The notes under the pieces are model-generated. The model did not search any database and was not told where the DNA came from. It saw nothing but the letters and a program-made list of their open reading frames with translations. This document shows, piece by piece, positions 6,455 through 16,181 of a stretch of DNA of 16,181 bases. Within the stretch, counting starts at the first letter, position 1. Each line of letters begins with the position of its first letter. The DNA lies in the NCBI RefSeq assembly GCF_000497445.1, contig NZ_CM002285.1, forward strand, positions 5,799,812 to 5,815,992, read 5' to 3'. The stretch comes from Streptomyces roseochromogenus subsp. oscitans DS 12.976 (lineage in GTDB: Bacteria; Actinomycetota; Actinomycetes; Streptomycetales; Streptomycetaceae). Position numbers and translations under genes: made by a program.

Positions 6455-7294
6455 GTGACATCGGCTGTGACCATTCCCGGGCACGGGGGCGATTCAGAAG
6501 GTGTGGCGCGAAGCGCCTCGATGAGGGGCGGTGGCCGGGCGGCGGGAGGGAGTACGGCCGTTGCCGCGCGGGCGCGGCAGCTCGTGAAGGCGTACGGGTC
6601 CGGCGAGACCCGTGTCGTCGCCCTCGATCACGTGGACGTGGACATCGCACGCGGTCAGTTCACCGCGATCATGGGGCCCTCGGGGTCCGGCAAGTCCACG
6701 CTCATGCACTGCCTCGCCGGGCTCGACACCGTGACCAGCGGTCAGATCTACCTGGACGAGACCGAGATCACCGGCCTGAAGGACAGGAAACTCACGCAGC
6801 TGCGCCGGGACCGGATCGGCTTCATCTTCCAGGCGTTCAACCTGCTGCCGACGCTGAACGCGCTCGAGAACATCACGCTGCCCATGGACATAGCGGGCCG
6901 AAAGCCGGACAAGGCCTGGCTGGACCGTGTCGTGGAGACCGTCGGCCTCGCAGGCCGGCTCAAGCACCGGCCGACCCAGCTCTCCGGCGGCCAGCAGCAG
7001 CGCGTCGCCGTGGCCCGGGCCCTCGCCGCCCGCCCGGAGATCATCTTCGGGGACGAGCCGACCGGGAACCTCGACTCGCGCGCGGGCGCCGAAGTCCTCG
7101 GCTTCCTGCGCCGCTCGGTCGACGAACTCGGCCAGACCATCGTGATGGTCACGCACGACCCCGTGGCCGCCTCCTACGCCGACCGCGTGCTCTACCTCGC
7201 CGACGGCCGGATCGTCGACGAGATGTACCAGCCGACGGCCGATCAGGTCCTGGACCGCATGAAGGACTTCGACGCCCGGGGGCGTACGTCATGA
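6455..7294 (+). CDS. ABC transporter ATP-binding protein, MacB/LolD-like
   Basis: This is a 279-residue ATPase. The GTG at 6455 is preceded by AGGAG with a 7-base gap. About 40 residues of low-complexity, Gly/Ala-rich N-terminus come before the ABC domain. The full catalytic set is present: Walker A GPSGSGKST (74-82), Q-loop glutamine in FQAFNLLP (Q126), signature LSGGQ (176-180), Walker B EIIFGDEP (D200, E201) and H-loop histidine in VTHDP (H234). The sequence type (GLDTVTSGQI, DEPTGNLDS) is that of the MacB/LolD/FtsE group, which powers FtsX-fold permeases that do not import solutes but export or extract substrates, or signal across the membrane. Its stop overlaps the permease start as ATGA, so the two products are made together and should form one complex. 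The substrate is unknown. Confidence 0.93.
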   Translation: MTSAVTIPGHGGDSEGVARSASMRGGGRAAGGSTAVAARARQLVKAYGSGETRVVALDHVDVDIARGQFTAIMGPSGSGKSTLMHCLAGLDTVTSGQIYLDETEITGLKDRKLTQLRRDRIGFIFQAFNLLPTLNALENITLPMDIAGRKPDKAWLDRVVETVGLAGRLKHRPTQLSGGQQQRVAVARALAARPEIIFGDEPTGNLDSRAGAEVLGFLRRSVDELGQTIVMVTHDPVAASYADRVLYLADGRIVDEMYQPTADQVLDRMKDFDARGRTS

Positions 7295-9873
7295 CCGTCC
7301 TGAAGACCTCGATGCGCAACTTCTTCGCGCACAAGGGCCGGATGGCGCTGTCGGCGGTCGCGGTGCTGCTGTCGGTGGCGTTCGTGTGCGGCACGCTGGT
7401 GTTCACCGACACCATGAACACCACCTTCGACAAGCTGTTCCAGGCCACCGCCTCGGACGTGACGGTCAGCGCGAAGGGCTCCTCCGACACCGGCGAGACG
7501 ACCTCCCGCACCGGCAGGCCGCCGGTCCTGCCGGCCTCCGTGGTCGACGCGACCCGCAAGGCCCAGGGTGTGCGGAAGGCCGAGGGCACCGTCTTCTCCA
7601 CCTCGGTCACCGTGATCGACGCCAAGAAGGACAAGCTGTCGCCCAGCAGCGGCGCCCCGACCATCGTGGGCAGCTGGAACGGCAACGACGCCCGCACCAT
7701 GGAGATCACCAAGGGTGCGGCGCCCCAGGGCCCGGACCAGGTCATGGTCGACGAGGACACCGCCGACAAGCACCACCTCAAGATCGGCTCCGACATCGGC
7801 ATGATCTCGGTCGTCGGCACGCACCACGCGCGCGTGTCCGGCATCGCCGCCTTCAAGGTCACCAACCCGGGCGCGGCCATCTTCTACCTGGACACGAAGA
7901 CCGCCCAGCAGACCCTGGTCGGCCGGACCGGCGTCTACACCGACGTCAACGTCACCGCCGCCCAGGGCGTGACGAACGACCAGCTGAAGAAGAACGTCAC
8001 GGCCGCCCTCGGCCACGGCTACAAGGTGCAGACCGCCAAGGAGGTCGCCGATGCCAACCAGAAGAGCATCAAGAGCTTCCTGAACGTCATGAAGTACGCG
8101 ATGCTCGGCTTCGCCGGGATCGCCTTCCTCGTCGGCATCTTCCTGATCATCAACACCTTCTCCATGCTGGTCGCCCAGCGCACCCGCGAGATCGGCCTGA
8201 TGCGAGCCATCGGCTCCTCCCGCAAACAGGTCAACCGCTCTGTGCTGGCCGAGGCGCTGCTGCTCGGCGTGATCGGCTCCGTGCTCGGCGTCGGCGCGGG
8301 CGTCGGCATCGCGGTCGGCCTGATGAAGCTCATGGGCAAGATGGGCATGCACCTGTCCACCGACGACCTGACCATCGCCTGGACGACCCCCACCGTCGGC
8401 CTGCTCCTCGGTGTCGTGGTCACCGTCCTGGCCGCCTACCTGCCCGCCCGGCGCGCCGGCAAGGTCTCCCCGATGGCCGCCCTGCGCGACGCGGGCGCCC
8501 CGGCCGACGCCAAGGCCGGCGTCGTCCGGGCCGTGATCGGCCTGCTCCTCACCGGCGCCGGCGGCCTCAGCCTGTACGTCGCCGCCACCGCCGACAAGGC
8601 CAAGGCCGGCTCGGGCTGGCTGGGCCTCGGCGTGGTGGCCACGCTGATCGGCTTCATCGTCATCGGCCCGCTGCTAGCCGGCGGCCTGGTCCGCGTCCTC
8701 GGCGCGCTCATCCTGCGGATCTTCGGTCCGGTCGGCCGCATGGCCGAGCGCAACGCGCTGCGCAACCCGCGCCGCACCGGCGCCACCGGCGCGGCCCTGA
8801 TGATCGGCCTCGCCCTGGTGGCCTGCCTGTCGGTGGTCGGCTCCTCCATGGTGGCCTCGGCCACCGACCAGCTCGACAAGACCGTCGGCACGGACTTCAT
8901 CGTCCAGCCGGACAACCAGCAGCTGGTCACCCCCCAGGCGGTCAAGCTCATCAAGGGCACCCCGGGGCTCGCACGGGTCACCGAGTACCGGCCGGCCCAG
9001 GCCGACTTCACCACCCCGGACGGTCAGACCCTCAAGGACACGGACATCACGGCCGCCGACCCGACGTACGCGACCGACCTGCGCAAGAAGACCGTCGCCG
9101 GGAACCTCGAGGACGCCTACCTGCCCGACTCGATGTCCGTCCACGAGAAGTTCGCCAAGGCTCACGGCATCCACCTCGGCTCGAAGATCACCGTCGCCTT
9201 CAAGGACGGCAGCACCGCCCGTCTGACGGTCCGGGCGATCACCAGCAGCGACGACGTGATCGACCAGGGCGCCACGTACACGTCGATCGCCACGCTCGCC
9301 AAGTACGTGCCCGTCGGCAAGATGCCACTGGACGAGATGGTCTTCGCCACCGCCAAGGACGGACAGCAGGCCGCCGCCTACAAGGCACTGAAGGCGGCCC
9401 TGCACGACGGCTACCCGCAGCTGACCGTGCGCGACCAGACCGACTACAAGAAGGCGCTGAAGGACCAGATCGGCCAGCTGCTGAACATGATCTACGGCCT
9501 GTTGGCCCTCGCGATCATCGTCGCGGTCCTGGGTGTCGTGAACACCCTGGCCCTGTCGGTGGTCGAGCGGACCCGGGAGATCGGCCTCATGCGGGCCATC
9601 GGCCTCTCCCGCCGCCAGCTGCGCCGCATGATCCGCCTGGAGTCCGTGGTGATCGCCCTCTTCGGGGCCCTGCTCGGCCTCGGCCTCGGCATGGGCTGGG
9701 GCGCGACCGCCCAGAAGCTCCTCGCACTGCAGGGCCTGAAGGTCCTGGACATCCCCTGGCCGACGATCATCACGGTCTTCATCGCCTCGGCCTTCGTGGG
9801 CCTGCTCGCCGCACTGATCCCGGCGTTCCGGGCGGGCCGGATGAACGTCCTGAACGCCATCGCGACGGACTAG
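7291..9873 (+). CDS. ABC transporter permease with two FtsX/MacB domains
   Basis: This 860-residue membrane protein overlaps the ATPase gene by four bases. The architecture is a duplication. TM1 (about 18-38) is followed by an extracellular MacB_PCD-like domain (about 40-262) and a first FtsX block of three helices (about 268-392). Two linking helices follow (about 411-432 and 443-475). Then comes another TM (about 499-523), a second extracellular domain (about 525-728) and a second three-helix FtsX block (about 732-852). Each FtsX block carries the same coupling sequence, RTREIGLMRAIG (about 297 and 760), which faces the ATPase. Such 10-TM permeases with one or two copies of the cognate ATPase are common in actinobacteria as putative export or resistance systems. 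No two-component system flanks it here, unlike many relatives. The substrate is not predictable. Confidence 0.92.
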   Translation: MTVLKTSMRNFFAHKGRMALSAVAVLLSVAFVCGTLVFTDTMNTTFDKLFQATASDVTVSAKGSSDTGETTSRTGRPPVLPASVVDATRKAQGVRKAEGTVFSTSVTVIDAKKDKLSPSSGAPTIVGSWNGNDARTMEITKGAAPQGPDQVMVDEDTADKHHLKIGSDIGMISVVGTHHARVSGIAAFKVTNPGAAIFYLDTKTAQQTLVGRTGVYTDVNVTAAQGVTNDQLKKNVTAALGHGYKVQTAKEVADANQKSIKSFLNVMKYAMLGFAGIAFLVGIFLIINTFSMLVAQRTREIGLMRAIGSSRKQVNRSVLAEALLLGVIGSVLGVGAGVGIAVGLMKLMGKMGMHLSTDDLTIAWTTPTVGLLLGVVVTVLAAYLPARRAGKVSPMAALRDAGAPADAKAGVVRAVIGLLLTGAGGLSLYVAATADKAKAGSGWLGLGVVATLIGFIVIGPLLAGGLVRVLGALILRIFGPVGRMAERNALRNPRRTGATGAALMIGLALVACLSVVGSSMVASATDQLDKTVGTDFIVQPDNQQLVTPQAVKLIKGTPGLARVTEYRPAQADFTTPDGQTLKDTDITAADPTYATDLRKKTVAGNLEDAYLPDSMSVHEKFAKAHGIHLGSKITVAFKDGSTARLTVRAITSSDDVIDQGATYTSIATLAKYVPVGKMPLDEMVFATAKDGQQAAAYKALKAALHDGYPQLTVRDQTDYKKALKDQIGQLLNMIYGLLALAIIVAVLGVVNTLALSVVERTREIGLMRAIGLSRRQLRRMIRLESVVIALFGALLGLGLGMGWGATAQKLLALQGLKVLDIPWPTIITVFIASAFVGLLAALIPAFRAGRMNVLNAIATD

Positions 9874-9885
9874 CCGCGCAGGCTG

Positions 9886-9943
9886 GGCCGACGACCACCG
9901 CACAGGGGGTGCACGGCCGACGACCACCGCATACGGGGGTTGC
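9886..9943 (+). repeat. 29-bp tandem duplication after the permease gene
   Basis: Two adjacent 29-bp units (9886-9914 and 9915-9943) share an exact 17-bp core, ggccgacgaccaccgca, followed by a G-run that differs slightly between copies. They lie in the trailer between the permease stop and the terminator hairpin. No coding role is seen. Confidence 0.65.
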
Positions 9944-9952
9944 GGGGGAAAA

Positions 9953-9992
9953 CCCGGTGCCGGGGAGTCTTGGGCGACTTCCCGGCACCGGG
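9953..9992. terminator. Strong terminator hairpin between the ABC operon and mfd
   Basis: A 17-bp stem (9953-9969 with 9976-9992, one G·U pair) closes a 6-base loop. It is preceded by AAAA and followed by CTTTG, so it resembles a conventional intrinsic terminator and could work in both directions. It separates the ABC operon from mfd. Confidence 0.85.
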
Positions 9993-10017
9993 CTTTGCCG
10001 TCAACGGCAAACAGGGG

Positions 10018-10026
10018 TTATCCACA
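10018..10026 (+). promoter_or_regulatory. DnaA-box-like 9-mer upstream of mfd
   Basis: TTATCCACA is identical to the E. coli DnaA-box consensus and one base from the usual Streptomyces form, TTGTCCACA. It is a single site 112 bases before the mfd start, not a cluster, so it is not an origin. It could be a regulatory DnaA site or chance. Confidence 0.4.
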
Positions 10027-10054
10027 GCCCCCGACGGCAACGCCGCCGGCGTCG

Positions 10055-10060
10055 TACGCT
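10055..10060 (+). promoter_or_regulatory. Candidate -10 element for mfd
   Basis: TACGCT fits the actinobacterial TANNNT -10 pattern and would start transcription about 60 bases before the ATG. No good -35 box is present at the standard distance. A hairpin with ggcccg/cgggcc arms (10071-10092) would form in the leader. Confidence 0.3.
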
Positions 10061-10129
10061 GGACAGCCCCGGCCCGTCACACGAGTCGGGCCCTTCGTGT
10101 TGCCGACACCCTGGACGGAAAAGCCCTCC

Positions 10130-13663
<3,534 letters not shown>

Positions 13664-13700
13664 CAGCCGTAAGGGGGCAAGAGGACCGGTGAGCCGGCGG

Positions 13701-13720
13701 CGGCGACCGGTGTGTCGCCG
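13701..13720 (+). terminator. Hairpin shortly after mfd
   Basis: Perfect 7-bp arms (cggcgac / gtcgccg) close a 6-base loop, 37 bases past the mfd stop codon. It is the first candidate terminator for mfd and has no clear T-tract. Confidence 0.45.
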
Positions 13721-13768
13721 TGTGCCCTGCGTCACTATGAACAGGAGGGCCTGGTCACTTCCGAAGGG

Positions 13769-13800
13769 GCTTGCCCCTGACGCCAACGTCAGGGGCAAGC
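13769..13800. terminator. Second, stronger hairpin downstream of mfd
   Basis: Arms 13769-13782 and 13787-13800 pair perfectly over 14 bp around a 4-base loop (ccaa). There is no T-run. It is a likely factor-independent terminator of the kind common in Streptomyces, able to act on either strand. Confidence 0.75.
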
Positions 13801-14006
13801 GCCACGGCGGCCCGTTGTGAGCGGGCTCACGCGCGTGCCGGCCGTGCTCCCCCCGCGGGGTGCCGCATGCCCCAACTCGACGGCCCTCTGCCTGAAAAAT
13901 CCGCTTTGGTCCTCATCTGCAGTCGGGCTCGGGGCAGTTAACGTAAAGGACGGAACGATTCCGCCTGCGTCCGAGGGCGGACCGGGGTGAGTGAGGGGGA
14001 CGCACC

Positions 14007-14723
14007 GTGACGCGTCTGAGGGGCGGGGCGGTCGCCGCCGTGGTCGTGCTGGTCGCCGTGGCCGGCTGTACCAAGGACAAGCCCAAGGGGGTTTCCGGGC
14101 CCGCGCAGAGCGGCGGCAGCGGCGCGGTACTGGCCGCGGTCGACTCACTGTCCGTCAAGGGCCGGGCGCCGAAGACCGGTTACTCGCGGGAACTGTTCGG
14201 CACCGCCTGGGCGGACACCGACTCCAACTCCTGCGACACCCGCGACGACATACTCAAACGCGACCTGAAGGACGTGAAGTTCACCGGTGGTCACTGCCGG
14301 GTCTCCTACGGCCTGCTCGCACCCGACCCCTACTCCGGCAAGGAGATCACCTACCGGCGCGGCGCCAGCCAGGTCGACATCGACCATGTCGTCCCGCTCT
14401 CCGACGCCTGGCAGAAGGGCGCCGAGTACTGGGATGCGAGCAAGCGCATAGCCCTGGCCAACGACCCCCTGAACCTCATCGCGGTCGATGCGAGCACCAA
14501 CCGGGGCAAGGGAGACGGCGACGCGGCCACCTGGCTGCCGCCCAACGGCCAGTACCGCTGCGTCTATGTGGCCACCCAGGTCGCCGTCAAGAAGAAGTAC
14601 GGCCTGTGGGTCACCGCTGCCGAGAAGGCCGCCATGAAGAAGGTCCTCGCCGGCTGCCCCGACCAGAAACTCCCCACCGGCGGCAACCCGACGAAGGCAC
14701 CGGAGCGTTTCCGCGCCCGCTGA
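14007..14723 (+). CDS. Secreted lipoprotein with HNH (DUF1524-like) nuclease domain
   Basis: This is a 238-residue protein. The GTG at 14007 follows a GAGGGGGA site with a 6-7-base gap. Residues 1-21 form a lipoprotein signal: Arg-containing n-region, hydrophobic core, and lipobox VAGC with the lipidated cysteine at C21. After a Gly/Ser-rich tether comes a conserved CDTRDDILKRDL (76-87). The metal-binding HNH core follows: DIDHVVPLSDAW (124-135, H127 as general base), N156 in NDPLNLIAV, and N165/K168 in NRGKGD. These match the actinobacterial HNH / GmrSD-C-terminal (DUF1524) nuclease family. Cysteines 76, 97, 185 and 217 could form disulfides, fitting an extracellular location. The likely role is a metal-dependent nuclease held on the outer face of the membrane, perhaps for nucleic acid scavenging or competition. 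No immunity or toxin-delivery gene is adjacent. Confidence 0.85.
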   Translation: MTRLRGGAVAAVVVLVAVAGCTKDKPKGVSGPAQSGGSGAVLAAVDSLSVKGRAPKTGYSRELFGTAWADTDSNSCDTRDDILKRDLKDVKFTGGHCRVSYGLLAPDPYSGKEITYRRGASQVDIDHVVPLSDAWQKGAEYWDASKRIALANDPLNLIAVDASTNRGKGDGDAATWLPPNGQYRCVYVATQVAVKKKYGLWVTAAEKAAMKKVLAGCPDQKLPTGGNPTKAPERFRAR

Positions 14724-14771
14724 TCCGGGCGTTTCCGCACACCGCCGGGCCGCCCCGCCGACCGGCGGAAA

Positions 14772-14805
14772 TCCGGTACCGGAGCCGGTGCGCGCCGCCT
14801 ACCGT
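14772..14805 (+). promoter_or_regulatory. Promoter of a leaderless GNAT gene with overlapping palindrome
   Basis: TACCGT (14800-14805) is a TANNNT -10 placed 7 bases before the ATG at 14813, the spacing typical of leaderless transcription. A perfect 12-bp palindrome, tccggtaccgga (14772-14783), covers the -35 position. No ribosome binding site precedes the start, which fits a leaderless mRNA. The palindrome is a candidate operator. Confidence 0.45.
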
Positions 14806-14812
14806 GAACGTC

Positions 14813-15556
14813 ATGGACGTCAGGGTGAGCAGCATCGCCGAGCGGCCCGACCGGCTGCCGGCGCTGTTCGAGATGGCCGACACATGGCCCGAGTTCGTGA
14901 CCAACGACCCCGTGGGCAACGCGCACTACGGCCGCATCCCCACCGAACTGCCCGAATACGCGCTGTTCGCCGAGGACGAGCACGGCGAGATCGTCGCCCA
15001 CGCCTTCAGCGTGCCCTTCGCCCTCGACGTCGACGGCCGGCGCGCCCTGCCCGCCCGCGGCTGGGACCAGATCCTGCTCTGGGCCTTCGCCGATCTGCGC
15101 CGCGGCACCCGCCCCGACACCGTGAGCGCCATCTCCGTCACCATCGCCCCGCACGCCCAGGGTCATGGCCTGGCCGCCGTCATGCTCTCGGCGATGCGCG
15201 CGGGCGCCCGCGCTCACGGCTTCCGCGAGGTCGTCGCCCCCGTCCGCCCCAGCGCCAAGCACCGCGAACCGCACACCCCGATCACCGAGTACGCCCACCG
15301 GGTCCGCTCCGACGGCCTGCCCGAGGATCCGTGGCTGCGCGTCCACGCCCGCGCCGGCGCCCGCATCGACTCCATCGCCCCGGCCTCCATGACCGTGGGC
15401 GCCTCGCTGGAGGAGTGGCGCCGCTGGACGGGGCTGCCGTTCGACACCACCGAGGACGTCGAGGTGCCCGGCGCACTGGTACCGGTCCACTGCGAACCGG
15501 AGCGCGGATACGCCGTCTACGTCGAGCCCAACGTGTGGATGCGGCACCCGCTGTGA
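14813..15556 (+). CDS. GNAT-type N-acetyltransferase
   Basis: The protein is 247 residues long. I take the ATG at 14813 as start because of the -10 element 7 bases upstream and because nothing conserved precedes it; a GTG at 14804 is the alternative. Motif A of the GNAT fold, which binds the acetyl-CoA pyrophosphate, is visible as VTIAPHAQGHGLAAVML (109-125, QGHGLA as the Q-x-x-G-x-G/A signature). A preceding acidic beta-strand pair (YALFAEDEHGEIVAHAFSVPF) is also typical. The C-terminal part (about 145-247) is longer than in minimal GNATs, with EEWRRWTGLPF and a closing VEPNVWMRHPL. The substrate cannot be predicted. It is 89 bases from the lipoprotein gene but appears to have its own promoter, and a hairpin follows it. 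Confidence 0.8.
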   Translation: MDVRVSSIAERPDRLPALFEMADTWPEFVTNDPVGNAHYGRIPTELPEYALFAEDEHGEIVAHAFSVPFALDVDGRRALPARGWDQILLWAFADLRRGTRPDTVSAISVTIAPHAQGHGLAAVMLSAMRAGARAHGFREVVAPVRPSAKHREPHTPITEYAHRVRSDGLPEDPWLRVHARAGARIDSIAPASMTVGASLEEWRRWTGLPFDTTEDVEVPGALVPVHCEPERGYAVYVEPNVWMRHPL

Positions 15557-15575
15557 CCGGCTGAGCGACGTGCGA

Positions 15576-15607
15576 CGCAGGGGGCCGGGAGACGGCCCGT
15601 CCCTGCG
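15576..15607 (+). terminator. Hairpin after the acetyltransferase gene
   Basis: Two paired blocks, cgcaggg/ccctgcg and ggccg/cggcc, are separated by a three-base bulge (cgt) and close a five-base loop. It begins 19 bases after the stop codon, has no T-run, and probably ends the GNAT transcript. Confidence 0.6.
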
Positions 15608-15629
15608 GTCGCGCGCGTGGGCCGGGCAA

Positions 15630-15674
15630 CGGTTCGGTACAACCGGGACGCTTGTCCGTGCCGGGTCATATGCT
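15630..15674 (+). promoter_or_regulatory. Possible control region of the terminal membrane-protein gene
   Basis: An inverted repeat, cggtt-cggtac-aaccg, lies at 15630-15645, and a -10-like TATGCT lies at 15669-15674. No matching -35 was found at the right distance, so the promoter is only suggested. Confidence 0.25.
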
Positions 15675-15760
15675 CGAAGCGACAATCGCACGACCGGCGT
15701 CGTCCGCCCTCCGGAGCGCCGGGCGCACACGCACGCCCACATCAGGCATCAGGAGCAGCC

Positions 15761-16181
15761 ATGCAAGGCCACGGCTACGGACAGCCGGTGAAGCAGCCGC
15801 CGCACACCGCGTGGCTGGTTCTGCTGCGTGTGCTGTTCGTGGCGATCGGGTTGTTCAGCATCGGCTTCCTGGCCTGGGCGATGATGCTGCGGCTGGCGGC
15901 CGTCACCCGCCGGTCGCTGGACTGGGGCCTGTTCATCGCCGTGCTGGCAGCCGACATCCTCAGCATCATGTTGCTGGCGATGGAGCCGGGCGACGAGATC
16001 CGCACAGCGGCCGGCAACTTCGCCATGTTCCTGCTGCTCGGCACGCTGGTGGCCACGATCGCGTACTACCTTGCCGCGGACATCCGGCACTTCATGCAGC
16101 GCGAGCAGGCGTACGCGGCGCAGCGGACGGCACAGGCCGTGTACGCCTATACCGGCCCGGCGAGCCCGTACACCACGGCGA
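15761..16181 (+). CDS. Small integral membrane protein, function unknown (3' partial)
   Basis: The frame from the ATG at 15761 is open to the window end, giving 140 codons. AGGAG lies 5 bases upstream of the start. After a short Gly/Gln/Pro-rich N-terminus (MQGHGYGQPVKQPPH) there are three hydrophobic segments at about residues 17-42, 55-75 and 87-106. A cytoplasmic-looking tail follows, rich in Gln, Ala and Tyr (REQAYAAQRTAQAVYAYTGP). The acidic EPGDE motif between TM2 and TM3 is the main polar feature. I do not recognise a named family. Start, ribosome site and composition support a real gene; the C-terminus lies outside the window. Confidence 0.75.
   Translation, partial: MQGHGYGQPVKQPPHTAWLVLLRVLFVAIGLFSIGFLAWAMMLRLAAVTRRSLDWGLFIAVLAADILSIMLLAMEPGDEIRTAAGNFAMFLLLGTLVATIAYYLAADIRHFMQREQAYAAQRTAQAVYAYTGPASPYTTA

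Larger units (their letters stand above)
13664..14006. other. Intergenic region mfd to HNH lipoprotein gene
   Basis: These 343 bases hold two hairpins (13701-13720 and 13769-13800), then an A/T-richer stretch (13895-13960) likely to carry the promoter of the lipoprotein gene. In it, ttaacgtaaag (13938-13948) gives a TANNNT-type -10 (TAACGT). A small inverted repeat, cggaa-cga-ttccg, lies at 13951-13963. A 27-codon ORF at 13737-13820 has no ribosome site and overlaps the hairpin, so I do not call it a gene. Confidence 0.5.

Noticed and set aside
6003..6458. 151-codon plus-strand ORF in the divergent control region
   Set aside because: It has no ribosome site, a low-complexity Arg/Gly/Pro product and palindromes within it, and it ends just past the ABC start.
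10018..10026. A replication origin near mfd
   Set aside because: Only one DnaA-box-like site is present, with no A/T-rich unwinding region and no dnaA/dnaN neighbours.
13737..13820. 27-codon ORF (MNRRAWSLPKGLAPDANVRG...) downstream of mfd
   Set aside because: It has no ribosome binding site, and its centre is simply the 14-bp terminator hairpin, which explains the sequence better.
13664..14006. tRNA or small structured RNA in the mfd-lipoprotein gap
   Set aside because: Only simple hairpins were found; no cloverleaf, T-loop sequence or anticodon arm is visible.
13991..15556. 521-codon ORF apparently joining the lipoprotein region to the GNAT gene
   Set aside because: Its first half is an out-of-frame shadow of the HNH lipoprotein; real GNAT similarity begins only at 14813.

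Overview
The very high G+C content, the strong third-position G/C bias, the GTG starts with GGAG-type ribosome binding sites and the gene families present all point to a chromosomal segment of Streptomyces or a close relative. The families include a FilP-like coiled-coil protein, a SUKH-4 protein, a DUF485/ActP pair, a MacB-like ABC exporter and Mfd. I saw no insertion sequence, phage gene, CRISPR array, rRNA or tRNA. This is a conserved chromosomal neighbourhood rather than an obvious island, and I did not find a convincing new multi-gene system.

Layout. (1) 3-572 (+): C-terminal part of a SUKH-4 family protein cut by the window edge, followed by a strong hairpin (590-635). (2) 898-1785 (+): coiled-coil, filament-forming type protein (FilP / 'cellulose-binding protein' group). 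It converges on the next operon across a repeat-rich spacer. (3) 3622-4152 and 1979-3625 (-): DUF485 small membrane protein and ActP-type sodium/solute (acetate-like monocarboxylate) symporter. They overlap by ATGA and so are translationally coupled. (4) 4364-5914 (-): 14-TM DHA2-type MFS drug exporter. (5) 5915-6454: long divergent intergenic region holding a cluster of palindromes. (6) 6455-7294 and 7291-9873 (+): ABC ATPase and large FtsX/MacB-type permease, again ATGA-coupled, followed by a long terminator hairpin. (7) 10130-13663 (+): mfd, transcription-repair coupling factor, with a single DnaA-box-like 9-mer just upstream. (8) 14007-14723 (+): secreted lipoprotein with an HNH/DUF1524 nuclease domain. 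(9) 14813-15556 (+): GNAT acetyltransferase that looks leaderless. (10) 15761-end (+): small three-TM membrane protein, incomplete.

How the genes work together. Only two tight functional units are visible: the DUF485-symporter uptake operon and the ABC ATPase-permease operon. The MFS exporter and the ABC operon are divergent and share a 540-base control region, so co-regulation is possible but not shown. The other genes are single units separated by hairpins. The observations most worth a second look are the palindrome cluster at 6141-6187, the exported HNH nuclease, the DnaA-box-like site before mfd, the proline/tyrosine repeat on the DUF485 protein, and the leaderless, palindrome-bearing promoter of the acetyltransferase.
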